DNA from: Dactylonectria macrodidyma | Lineage: Eukaryota; Ascomycota; Sordariomycetes; Hypocreales; Nectriaceae | DNA: 64,000 nt | Assembly (NCBI GenBank): GCA_020744425.1 | Contig: JAGMUV010000001.1 | Location: 5,952,001 to 6,016,000, forward strand | Direction of reading: 5' to 3' | Part shown: positions 22,986 through 33,894 of the stretch, one piece after another | How positions within the stretch are numbered: position 1 is the first letter of the stretch | Layout: each line of letters starts with the position of its first letter | Made by a program: the position numbers and the translations under genes | The notes under the pieces: generated by a model | What the model was told of the DNA's origin: nothing | The model's input: only the letters and a program-made list of their open reading frames with translations | Databases searched by the model: none

Positions 22986-25900
22986 TCAGCTCACATCAGG
23001 CAGATCTTCCTTTGCGGCTTCCCGCCGCAGTTTCTCGAGAAGTGCCTTGCGATTTCGGCTCGGACCAAACTTCCGGTGAAACCTGGCCACCCAATTATCA
23101 TTCTCAAAGTCAGCAGGCTCTAGGTTCATGAGAAAAGCGACTTCTTCTTCAGTAAATCTTGGCACCAAGTTTTCCCTGGTCCCATGTTGCTCCTTTAATC
23201 TTTGCAGTTTATGCACAATGCTTGATTCACTGCGTCCGTTTTGGAACTTCTTTGCAAATTCCTGAGCGGACGCCTTATAGTTTGTTGATGACAAGTGAGT
23301 CCTTAGGAAGTTGATTTCCTCTTCTGCCCAAATAGCACGATCCTTGACAGCGACAGCTCCGCTCCTCCCGGCTCTCCGCTTCAAGGCGAGCAGACTTCTG
23401 GCGGAACCGAATTTGCCGTGAAATTTCTCAAGCACAATGTTCCAGTCATTAGACTCTTGAATGGCAGTCCGGAGGAACTCATCTTCATCGGCAGTCCAAG
23501 CTCTTGGAGCGTTACACTCTAAGCCAAGCACGCCTGCTCTCCCTCTCATTGCACTTCCTGTTCGACTGCTCAGACTTCTTGTTGAATTCAGACATTCTGT
23601 CGGCCCAGCCTTCATACTGCCGGTGAACATTCGTCAGCAAGGAATCTTCCTCTTCGGTCCATGGTCTGGAACCTTGAACAGGGGCAGACTGCTTTTTGTT
23701 TCCATTCCTGTCTAGTCCAAGAATATAGGCTCTTCCTTCAATAGCAGTTTCTGTTCTATCCAGTGCAGACGCGTTCCGCAGAGTGGCCAATCTGCTGGAC
23801 CGGTTCTGGTGTTGCTGATACGCGTCTGTTAACAGCTTGTCTTCTTCTTTAGTCCAGTTCAGTCTGGCATTGGGCCTCGTGAGATCCATACGTCTCACCT
23901 TCGACTGAATCGACTGCAGCGTGCGGCTTTTACCAAAGCGTTCGTTCATGTCCGTTCGTATAGACGCCCAGCTTGAGCCTTTTGATACGAGGCTTCTCAA
24001 GAAATCAACTTCTTTGCGACTGAAAGCGAGGCTTTTTTTGCGCTCGGCGACAGCTTTCGAGTTGACAGATCTTGCGTTGGTTCCATCCAGTGCCTCGGCC
24101 TCACTTGTGTCCTGTGTCTCGTACTCGGTCTCCTCAACAGGCTTATAGTCGATATCATCCTCGGCATCAGTCTCATGCTCAGTCTCATACATGGACGCGT
24201 CCGCTTTAGCGGTGAGCTTGGCGGTCGAAGGCTTGATTCTGCTAACTGAACATGCTCGAGCCCACTTCGATACCGGTGGCGCCTGTTTCGCAGCAGATCG
24301 CTTCCTCGATGATGAACTTGCTTCTCCAGGTTCAAGCGCATGTATGACAGTCGGCTTTATCATCTCGTCGACGTGCTGCGCAAGGTCTCGATTAGAAGAG
24401 AGGGCCTGCTGTATGCGATGAGGCGTCTCGCTTGTTAGGTGACTGTCAGGTGAAGATGTGTGCTGGTGGGCCGACGCCACGGATGGTTGTGCAATATCAC
24501 CGTCGAAAGACGATGTTCGCGAATGAGAGCTCAAGATACTGCAGGGCCTATAGCTCTCAGAGTGGGGATCAAAGAGAGCTTCTCCATAATCATGTTCGAA
24601 CATGTGCTCCTCCCAGACGTGAGGTATCAGGAGCCCATATGTGGAGAATATCCAATCGCATCCGATGTCAACCTCATGCCTTTCTAGGCAAGCCTTGAGG
24701 GCTGGTAATGCGTTGGTACTCCTCAAAAGACTCTCGACCCACTGAGGTGACAGGTCCGGATTCAGATATTTCGTTTCATCGCATCCTACATCGTAGGTGT
24801 ACGGGTGTTGCGTTGATTTGAGCACAGAGTCTGCGAAAACCTCTTTGAAAATCACCTCGATAAGGCTTGCCTCGGCCGGCAATTGACCTTTTCGAATGAG
24901 GTCCAGGACCCAGCCAAATCGGCTTTGCAACCTTTCAACGTCTTTGATCCCCCAAGAGTTGTCGAGGCCCCCAATAAATAAGGACTGCCAAAATTCGTCA
25001 TCGGTGAGGTCGAGAAAGTCTGACTCCGTGGATTCATCGAAAGTCCTTTGATGAAAGTCTCGCATTATGCAGACAAGGACCCGGAGTGACGATACGTGTA
25101 AGTTGCCCATAACGAGCGGTGGAAGCAGCGATTTCTTGCCAAAAATTAAAGAATCTGTTGTGTCCACATCTGGCATATCCTTCTGTCTCCCAATTGCTTC
25201 GCAGCCAAGCCACGAAAGCATCAAAGCTTGGTATTTTGGCAAGTCAGACGGCCAATCATGGTCATCCTCTGGACCAACCTCTTGAATTTCCGTCACAACT
25301 TCACGCTCCATGTCTGAAGCATGGCCATCAAGGTCATACGAGCCGAAATCTGGATACTCTGGTACAACCGCGGCCATCTTGCGCTTGTTCGAAGTGTGGC
25401 ACGGCGCTTCCGCGTCCTGCAACGGATCATACGTCCAAGACGGAAGTGACTCTACGCTATGCGCAGAGTCAACATGAATTGCAGCGCGCCAAAGTTTAAG
25501 TATCTCCAGGGGTCCACCGAGTGGAATTCGGTCAGGTGGTACACCCTCTGCGTAAAGTTGAGCCCGAGTCTGGTACCAGATCCAGCAGAGCGACGGCCAT
25601 GACGACGACGAAACAGCGGCGCTGGTGTGCCATTGCCCGACACGCCTCTGTAAGTGGTACATGATGATAGTCTGGGTTCGCTTCCACAAGTAAGGATTTC
25701 GCGACCTGAATTGGGTGCGACGATAGAGACGCATTGCTGGAGGTACACCAGCTGAAGAAAGAAGATGCGTTAGTGTGATCTTTAATCGAGAAGGATCGCT
25801 TCTGGATCCATGAACTCACATGTGATCTTCTCCCAAACTTCTTTGTGCAGAATGTGTGGCAGATTCCGATCCACTAGCATTCCAAATCTTGCACGTGTCG

Positions 25901-27291
25901 ACGTATCGAATCCCTCTTTGCTTAGAAATTTGGAAATGCGATGGCACCTGTACGCCTCCTTCTGTTCAAATTCCGGGATGTGGTAAAAAACATCGTTCTC
26001 GTCCTTTGGCTCGACAACAAGGTCCTTACTTTGTAGAAACTCTTTCAATTCTACAAGTCCGCTCCAGTATTGTTGCCACATGTTGATAGTGAAGGTTATC
26101 AGCCCCGACGTTCGATCCTGTGATAGTTGCTGGTACAATGACTGTACTTGTTTCCTGCTCTTCGAAATTCCTTGCTGGTCCAAAAGCTTGACCACCAAAT
26201 CCCATTTGTTGCCCGGGACCGAATCGCAATAAATCTGATGCTGATGTCTGGCGAATACATCGATCAACGTAAGACCTTCGGTTGGGGTCCAAAATCGTCT
26301 TGTCGTGATGGAACCAAACTGCAATGTCGGCTGTTTGAGCGGAAGGGCTCGGTTCAGGCCTTCGAAAGGTGAATGCGGCATAGAACGCGGTCTCAGCTTG
26401 TACACGTACCCTCTTGACCAGCGCTGAGCGGAATCAGTATTGCCAGGAGCGATGCTCCCGAGATAGATAACATCTATCGTCTCCGCTAGAGTAAAGAGGA
26501 ATGCGATGTGAAAGGAGGCGTTGCGTATGAAGTACCTCGGGTACGGCAATACGGTGAGTAAAGCTAGGGAAACTTCCTCGATGTCATCATGAGAAATGCG
26601 GCGATATATCCAAAGGTCGTTGGGATTACGTTTCGTGTCCTGATGAATCTGGTGTCGTAGTGTTTTTCGTCGCAAAAGATGATTCCAGTGATCCCCGGCC
26701 CGACGTTTTATCCCAATATTGGTCGTACCGGACAGGTTCCCCGCTTGACCAATATAAACCATGTCGTGGTTCAACGTCCTTCGGTCATGACGCCGTCCCC
26801 ATAAGGCATATGTCCCTATCACCGATGGAACTTGCGATGTTTGATCTGCCAGAGAGAAAGTTTCTAATGCACGAAATAGGTCGCACCAGTCTCCGCTTCC
26901 TAGCGCAGCTCGGTTACGGTAGGAACGCACGTGAGGATGAAGTAGAATGTCAAGAATCGCTTGCTGACTGCATACGTTTGCATTGGCGCAGAGCCACCGG
27001 AATGCGCTCTCATGAAACGGGGAAGAGTCCAGATTATCATCCGAGCAGCGGGATAAAGTCTTAAAAATGTTGTCAAGGATACTCTTATACCACTGATCGT
27101 GGCGCCGAATGTTCCTTTGGTGGTTCTCTACTAAGGATGGTCCGTTAGCCTTGCCGCACGTCGTGCTTCATTTCGACCACCATGGGATAGGCGGTCGAAT
27201 GTTCCGTACCTGACTCCAGTGCCGGCACTTCTCCACATGCTGCACACATCTCCTCGATGAGCGTTTGGGCCTGGTCCTTTGTGAAGGTCAT
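22986..27291 (-). CDS. GIY-YIG nuclease-like / Myb(SANT)-repeat protein, frameshifted
   Basis: Reading from ATG at 27,291, the exons are 27,291-27,210, 27,130-25,820 and 25,751-22,986. The introns are GTACGG..GCTAAC..TTAG (79 nt) and GTGAGT..CTAAC..TTCAG (68 nt). The frame is open through both junctions. The product is about 1,385 residues if the frameshift near 23,570 is ignored. About residues 130-250 look like a GIY-YIG nuclease domain: GTYALWG, then 17 residues on VYIGQA, then GIKRRAGDH with the expected Arg and His, then AETIDVIYLG with a candidate catalytic Glu. An acidic, Ser-rich linker follows. The C-terminal third has six or seven Myb/SANT-like repeats (WTxEED..L motifs). The last three lie in another frame: EFNKK runs into SRTGSAMRGRAGVLG after a one-base shift. 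As it stands translation would stop at 23,512. The function is unknown. A DNA-binding nuclease-like protein, perhaps of selfish origin, is an inference. Confidence 0.7.
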
Positions 27292-27366
27292 ACAATTGAC
27301 GCCTGGCCCAAGGTCTGTGGCTTCCTCTTCAGTCTGGTCGAGATTGTCCTCGTCAGGGCCAGGCCA

Positions 27367-27606
27367 CTAGTCCTGACCCAATTCGGGCGCTGACTCTTGC
27401 AAGTCTGCGGCAACAATTCCGACAAAACGCGAGAACTCATCGAGTCCCTTCGCGAGCCGCTTCTTGCGCCTGTGCTTGTTGGGCTTTTTTGGTCCAGGTT
27501 TCCTCGGTGCATAGCGACTGCGCATGTGTGAGCCGACTCGAAAGTCCGACATACTTGTGCCCCAGCGTCCGGGTTTCTTGATGATTTCGCCTTCCGAAGC
27601 AGACAT
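27367..27606 (-). pseudogene. Upstream in-frame ORF of the GIY-YIG/Myb gene, ended by an amber codon
   Basis: This 79-codon ORF starts MSASEGEIIKKPGRWG and is rich in Lys/Arg/Pro (KPGPKKPNKHRRKKR). It ends GQD-TAG at 27,367. The frame then stays open (WPGPDEDNLDQTEEE...) into the ATG at 27,291 and through the splice sites of the main gene. It is probably the original N-terminus. A CAG-to-TAG change (CpA to TpA, the RIP type) would explain the stop. Alternatively it is a separate small uORF and the main gene really starts at 27,291. Confidence 0.5.
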
Positions 27607-27802
27607 ATTTGTAGAATTGATGGGAATATCTCAGATGCTCACGATTGAGCGAGTAACCCGACGAGAGCGCGGTGCGAAGACGAAGCAAAAACAAACACTG
27701 GGAGCTTGGCGCTGTGAGTCTGAGCTTCACAGTGCGGAATGGAAGCCGGGCAGCACTCTCACGTGATCACTAGGGTGTGGACCCTGGCAGCTTAACTCCT
27801 GG

Positions 27803-27809
27803 TGACTCA
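27803..27809 (+). promoter_or_regulatory. Gcn4/CPC1-type site TGACTCA
   Basis: Perfect TGACTCA heptamer, 68 bp upstream of the LYS1 ATG. The Gcn4/CPC1/CpcA bZIP activators of amino-acid starvation bind this sequence in fungi, and lysine genes are classic targets. Confidence 0.7.
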
Positions 27810-27876
27810 CTGCTGAAAGAGGCCCTTCACCTTCGATCTTACAAGTCGAACAGCTGCCAATTCATTACACGCCATC

Positions 27877-29097
27877 ATGACAGCTGTTATTCACCTGAGG
27901 GCTGAGACCAAGCCCTTTGAGCGGCGTTCTCCATGTATGCATATTAACTACCCCCAGTCCGAAGTTCACACAGATCAGTCTGACAAAATCGACCAGTATC
28001 GCCCGAGACGACCAAGGCTCTGATAAGCGCCGGGTACGTTGTGCGAGTTGAAGTGTCACAAGATCGCATCTATAATGATAGCGAATTCAAGGCCGTCGGT
28101 GCTGAGATTGTCCCTGCTGGGTCGTGGGTCGATGCCCCCGTGGACAACGTGATCTTGGGCTTGAAAGAGCTTCCGGCAAACGGCAGTACGTACGATCATG
28201 CCTAGAGGCTGGATATAGTCGCTAACACCGTTCCTAGCGCCCTTGCCGCATACATACATTCACTTTGCCCACTGTTTCAAGAAGCAGGATGGATGGGCCA
28301 CCGAGCTCTCGCGCTTTGCCAAGGCCGGGGGTCTACTCTATGACCTCGAATTTCTCGTGGATGATAGAGGTGCGCGCATAGCGGCGTTCGGCTTCAGCGC
28401 GGGCTTTGCTGGTGCTGCGCTGGCCCTGTTGTCCTGGGCGCATCAGCTTCTTCACCCTGGAGTTCCTCAAGGCGCAGTGCCAGCATTCGACTCTGCCTCT
28501 GCTTTGGTAGAACTCGTTCGATCTTCCGTTATGGAAGCATTGCCACTGAATGATGGCGAGTACCCCCGTCTCATGATCATTGGAGCCCTGGGTCGTTGTG
28601 GAAAAGGGGCAACTGAATGTTGCCTTGCTGCGGGAATCCCCGAGAAGTCGGTTCTCAAATGGGACATGGCTGAGACCAGCCGTGGCGGACCCTTTCCCGA
28701 AATTGTCGACGTTGATGTCCTCCTGAACTGCGTCTATCTGGGGGCGCACCGGGTCCCGCCTTTTACCACACTCGAATCGTTGTCGACGCCAGAGAGGCGG
28801 CTTCGCGTGATATGCGATGTGAGCTGTGACCCGAACAGCGAGAACAACCCAATTCCCGTCTATTCCGGATACAGCTCCTTTGACAGCCCGACTATTTCGG
28901 CATCAGGCACATTAGACGGACCTGAGCTGCGCATCATTGCCATTGACCACCTCCCAACCATGATTGCTCGCGAGGCAAGCGATGAGTATGCCGGCTTACT
29001 TCTCCCCAGTCTTTTGCAACTGCGGGATCGTGAAAAGGAGGGTGTTTGGACTCGGGCAGAACAGACGTATCGAGAGAGAGTTTCAGAACTGCCGTAG
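27877..29097 (+). CDS. LYS1: Saccharopine dehydrogenase (NAD+, L-lysine-forming)
   Basis: Last step of fungal lysine synthesis by the alpha-aminoadipate route: saccharopine + NAD+ to lysine + 2-oxoglutarate. Exons are 27,877-27,934, 27,997-28,185 and 28,238-29,097. The introns are GTATGC..CTGAC..CAG (62 nt) and GTACGT..GCTAAC..TAG (52 nt). The 368-residue product aligns end to end with yeast Lys1 (373 aa): N-terminal LRAETKPFERRSPLSPETT, GLKELP and FAH holding the equivalents of catalytic Lys77 and His96, IIGALGRCGKGA nucleotide-binding loop, KWDMAETSRGGPF, LNCVYL (Cys205 equivalent) and IDHLPTMIAREAS. It ends SELP, without the C-terminal SRL peroxisomal signal of the yeast enzyme, so it may be cytosolic. 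It appears intact despite lying between two RIP blocks. Whether it is the only copy or a second paralogue cannot be told from the window. Confidence 0.95.
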
Positions 29098-29364
29098 ACT
29101 TGGCAGCATGAGATGATCGGTGCCTCCAAGAGCTTGTCCTACAGTGACGTCACGGAGGGCGGGAAAAGCCGGGCTCCTTATGAGGCCATTGCTGAGCATA
29201 GTTGCTCTTTCACATCAGGACATAGGTTGATTAATTGACTTTATAGACTTCTGTAAAAAAAGATAATTCGCGTTTAAAAAGAACTTAGTTGCAGAGGCTA
29301 GAGTGCTATTAATAAGTTTGTCTTTTTATAATTTTAAAAATTAAAATTTTATAACTTAATTATC
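29098..29364. other. LYS1 3' flank and AT-block border
   Basis: Normal-GC sequence to about 29,230, then abrupt change to AT-rich DNA. No gene seen. Confidence 0.6.
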
Positions 29365-29798
29365 GCTATTAAAACCGCTATTCGGACTTTTGTTTTTACA
29401 TTACTGCATTCCTCATTACTGTATTTCTATATTATGTGTTTATATTACTTAAGTTATTATAAGATAAAGGACTTAATTAATTAGTTAGCTTAATTATAAA
29501 TAGACTCTTATCCTTCTTTTTTTAACTATTAAAAACTAAGGGTCTTTTATTAAATTCTTTAATTCTTTTAAAATTCTTTTAATTTTTAATATATTATTCT
29601 TTTAATTATATATAAATTAATATAAAGTCAGTTTATAATTATATAATCTATATATTATAATTAATACTCTTTAAGTTATTAAAGAAAGTATTATTAATAA
29701 TTATTCTTTTTTTATTTATTAAATTAATTCTTTTAATAAGATTTATTTTATTTTAATTTATTAAATTATATCTTTATTTAATAAAGTATATAAGAATA

Positions 29799-30668
29799 AT
29801 ATATATAATAAGTAAGTAAGTTAGATAAATAAGTAAAACACTTTAAAGTTTTTTATTATTTATACTTTAAATTAAAATATTTTTAAAATATTCTCTAAAA
29901 TTAAAACTAAGAGTAAAATAGCTATTATTATAAACATAACTCTATTATATATTAAAAAATAAATATAAATTTTCTTAGATTTTTTAAAAAATTACTTAAT
30001 AAACTATATTAAAAAAGCTTATTTATACTATATATATAGCTATTTTTATATAAAGGAATTTTTTTAAAAAATTTAGAAAAATTATTATATACTTTTCTTT
30101 TTAAGTAAATAATTAAAATTAAAATTATTTTATTTTTAATTATTAAATAGCTAGTTTTAATATTTTATAATTTAGCTTTTTTTAATATATAGTATTTATA
30201 GCTTACTTATTTATTTAGCTTAATATATATAATAAGTGAGCGCTATATTTAAGCGAGCGTTATACTAATATTATATAATTAAAAGACTCAACTTTAAGTT
30301 TTTTAAAATACATTAAATAATTTATAGAAATATATAAAAATAATTTTTATAAATCTAATTAAAAAGGTTATATAGTAATATTTTTCTTAGGTTTTTAAAA
30401 AAAGCCATATAGCTATTAAATTTAAAAAACTTAAAAAAAACAGTATGAATAATATTTTTCTTAATAACCTTATAAATTTTTTTTAAAAAATCTAGAAAAA
30501 GTTATAATTAATATTCCTTATATTCTAAAATTTTAATTAGTTTAGATCTTTTTTAAATTTTAAAGAATTATTTTAGCTTAACGTATAAATACTAAGAAAT
30601 TTTAAATATAGTGCTTGCTTAAATGCAGCGCTCGCTTATTATATACATTACTTACTTATTATATATAT
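29799..30668. mobile_element. MITE 3, itself interrupted by MITE 4
   Basis: Termini ATATATATAATAAGTAAGTA on the left and its inverse on the right, with TA duplications at 29,797-29,798 and 30,669-30,670. Without the nested MITE 4 it is about 450 bp, like the others. It inserted at a TA inside repeat copy N. Confidence 0.7.
30233..30648. mobile_element. MITE 4, nested in MITE 3
   Basis: 416-bp element, left end ATATATATAATAAGTGAGCG, right end (reversed) ATGTATATAATAAGCGAGCG, with TA at 30,231-30,232 and 30,649-30,650. It lies in the right TIR of MITE 3. Its TIR pattern of two spaced AAGCGAGCG motifs is that of MITEs 1 and 2. Confidence 0.75.
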
Positions 30669-30879
30669 TAAGTATTTTTAAAAAATATAATAATTAAAAA
30701 TTATTAATTAAGTTAAATAAATTTAGCTTTTATTATATATTTTAAATTAAATAAATAAAATGCTTTTTATAATTTAAAAAATAAGCTTTAATTTTATTTA
30801 ATTCTTTTAATTTATATATATATAAATAAATTCTTATATATATTAATAAGAGTTTATTAAGTTATTATATAATATATAT

Positions 30880-31245
30880 TTAAAAAGAGACTAAAGGTTA
30901 AATAATATTAATAAAAAATACTTAATAGTAAATAATAATATAAAGGCTTAAAACTTAAGCTTAAAGTAATAATAATTTAGAATAACTAAAGTTTTTATTA
31001 TATTAAAATATAAGCTTTACTATTTTAATTAACTCTTTAAAATATATTAAGTAATTAAAAGCTAAATAAAATAACTATATAAAAAAGCTAAATAAAAAAG
31101 CTAAATATTAAAAAGTAAAATTATTATATAATAAAAGCATTATAAGTATTACTTTATTATATTTTAAACTTATTATAATTCTAATTATATTATAATTTAA
31201 TTACTAATTATAATTTAATTACTTATTTATAATATAATTAACTTA
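30880..31245 (-). repeat. 1.1-kb repeat, reverse partial copy O
   Basis: Follows the family's 3' half in reverse (TTTAAAAAGAGACTAAAGG, then the AGCTAAATA short repeats near 31,070). It is cut off by MITE 5. Confidence 0.6.
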
Positions 31246-31247
31246 TA

Positions 31248-31688
31248 ATATACTTAATAAATAAGTAAATTAAATAAATAAGTAAATTATAAATACTATA
31301 TATTAAAAAGAGCTAAACTTTAAAATTTTAAAACTAACTATTTAATTATTAAAAATAAAATAAAAATAATTTTAATTATTTAATTAAAAAGAAAACTATA
31401 TAATAATCTTTTTAAACTTTTTAAAAAATTCCTTTATATAAAAATAATTAAGTATATAATATAAATAAGTATTTTTAATATAGCTTATTAAGTAATTTTT
31501 AAAGAAATTTAAGAAAATTTATATTTATTTTTTAATATATAATAGAACTATTTTTATAATATTAGTTATTTTATTCTTAGTTTTAATTTTAAAGAATATT
31601 TTAAAGATACTTTTATTTAAAATATAAATACTAAGAGATTTTAAAGTAATTTATTTATTTATTTAGCTTACTTATTTATTAAGTATAT
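31248..31688. mobile_element. MITE 5
   Basis: 441-bp element with inverted ends ATATACTTAATAAATAAGTA and TA at 31,246-31,247 and 31,689-31,690. Same size and TA target as the other MITEs but an AT-shifted TIR. The half-element at 22,025-22,195 is its relative. Confidence 0.7.
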
Positions 31689-33188
31689 TATATTAAGTAA
31701 GGGGATAAGAGGGATATTACTACCTTAAGTAATAGATAATATAGAGTAAGTAGGATGTATAGTAAAGTGAGAATAGATAAGACTTATAAAATAAAATAGA
31801 TAAAAAAAGGGCTAGAGCTATAATTAAATAGGTAGCTAAAAATTAAATCAGATATTTTAATTAATTAAATAAATCTTATTATAATAATATTAAAAATAAT
31901 TTAATAATTTAAAAATAAAAATAAGTAAGAATATAATTAATTACTATTTATATTTAAATTATTTTTACTTTTTATTTTAAACTAACTCTAGTTATTCTTA
32001 TTAATAGCTTTATTAAGACTAGTATTTAGATTTAATTAATTAATTAAAAGTTTAAGTTATTTTAATTAATAGGCTTTTAGCCTTAATATATTCCTCTTTA
32101 TATAATTAGCGCTTTACTTTTATAAGCTTAAAAACTATAAATAATAAAGAGAAGAAGAGCTTTAATAAATAAAAAAAGAAAAAAAAAAGAAAGATAATAT
32201 ATATAAATCTAATATCTAAGTATAGTTAATTAATTAAAATCTAATTTATATTTATTCTTTTAAAATTATAATAATTATAAAAGAGGGTTTAAAAAGAACT
32301 TAAGTACTAAGGTTATATTAAAGTTAGTAAATAAAGTTATAGAAATAGTTATAATAAGAATTCTTTAATAAAATTAATTATAAAATATATAAAGTAATTA
32401 AGAAGTATTTAATTAAATAATATCTTTTAGTAAATTAAATAAATAAGATATATTAATAAGTCTAATAAGTATAGAAGTAAATAATAATAATAATCTTTAA
32501 GTAAGTCTTAAAAGTAAAGTATAAATTAATTTATATATAGTAATATAATTAGCTTAAAAGAGCTTAATAAGAGGAAGAAGAGCTAATCTTAATTTTAAAG
32601 TATTTATAATAATATCTTATTAAAATAAAGAAATCAGACTATTTAAAATAAAAGTAGTAAAACTTTTTATTTAATTAATTATATATATTTATTAGTAAAG
32701 AGCTAAGAATAAATAGAAAGACCTTATAGTATATATAGTTATAATATAAGTGAGAGTATTAATATTATTCTTTTTTATAGTTTTTATAATTTCTTTAACT
32801 ATTAATTTAATAATATAAACTTTTTTAATTCTATTTATAAATACTTAGTTAAAAATAGCCTTAATATAATTATTAATATAAATAATTTAATTATTAGCCT
32901 TTTTCTTTAATAAAGCTTATTTTATAATAATATCCTTATTAGTTTTCTTTTACTTTTTATTAATAGTCTTTTTATTTAAATCATTAGAATTATTATAATT
33001 ATTATTAATTACTAAAGTAAGAGTTATATAAAGTAGTATTATCTAATTAAATAAATTTATAATACTTAAGCTAGGTTTAAAAGTAAATAGTAGAATTAAA
33101 AGAGTTTTAAAATATTAGAATTTTAATATTATTATTAGTTCTAAGTCCTATACTAATTAATTAATAAGTTCTTAATTAGTATTAAAAG

Positions 33189-33894
33189 TGTTAGAAGTCA
33201 CTGAATAGTAGAAGTATAAGCTTATAGCTTATATAAGGATATTCTTATAAAGAATAATAAAGTAAGAGGTATATGAAGATAAGAGTGTCTTATCAGAAGA
33301 TAGTTTATTATAGTGTATAGTGATAGTGTATGATTCTATTATATGAGAAAATAAGCCCTAGGGGTAGTCCTTCTTTTATAGACAATTTGAGCCGGCAAAT
33401 ATGTAGTCACTAAGACATAAAGTATACCATTAGGAAGCTCAAAAATTCAGCTATTTAGTAGTATTATTTTGGTAATTATATGTCAAGGAAATGCCGAGAT
33501 ATCTTGATTTCAAATCACGGAGAAATTGAAAGCCTTGATTATAAAGCAAAATTGCCTGATTTCAAAGCACGGACCAATATTAGGCCGACTAGCTATTATT
33601 GGTTATATAGTGTGAATAGTGTTATTAATACTGTATTTTAGTATATTTAAATAGAATTTTATATAGAATTTTTAAGCTTATAATAAAGCTTAAAACTTAG
33701 CTTATTAAAGGAGATATATATTGTAACGATCCACACTTCGCATTACGTCTCCTAGCCCGTCAGGCCAAAAGATAAGTCTATAATCACAATGGTAGCGATC
33801 ATAGGTGTGGATAACAGCTATTAAATAGGGTCTCATGCACGCCCGGCTGTCCAGGTCGTAACATATGTATTTATATATTTCTTTGGGTTTAACA
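33189..33894. mobile_element. Solo LTR with 5-bp TSD, interrupted by a second LTR
   Basis: The element starts TGTTAGAAGTC and ends GGGTTTAACA, that is TGTTA..TAACA inverted ends as in LTRs. It is flanked by a perfect 5-bp direct repeat AAAAG (33,184-33,188 and 33,895-33,899). Removing the nested 142-bp element and its duplication leaves about 559 bp. No internal retrotransposon domain is next to it, so it reads as a solo LTR. It is far less RIP-mutated than its surroundings. Confidence 0.8.
33722..33863. mobile_element. 142-bp nested solo LTR-like element
   Basis: Ends TGTAACGATC and GGTCGTAACA (near-inverse, TG..CA), flanked by TATAT (33,717-33,721) and TATGT (33,864-33,868). That is a 5-bp duplication with one G/A difference. 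GC-normal inside (CCCGTCAGGCC, GCACGCCCGGCTG). It lies inside the solo LTR at 33,189-33,894 and so inserted later. Confidence 0.65.

Larger units (their letters stand above)
29365..30880 (+). repeat. 1.1-kb dispersed repeat, partial copy N, split by a MITE
   Basis: The 5' part runs from GCTATTAAAACCGCTATTCG at 29,365 to 29,798. It resumes after the MITE at 30,669 and stops about 30,880, where a reverse partial copy begins. The sequence on the two sides of the MITE joins in family order across a single TA. Confidence 0.65.

Noticed and set aside
28333..28749. 138-codon minus ORF
   Set aside because: Antisense shadow of LYS1.
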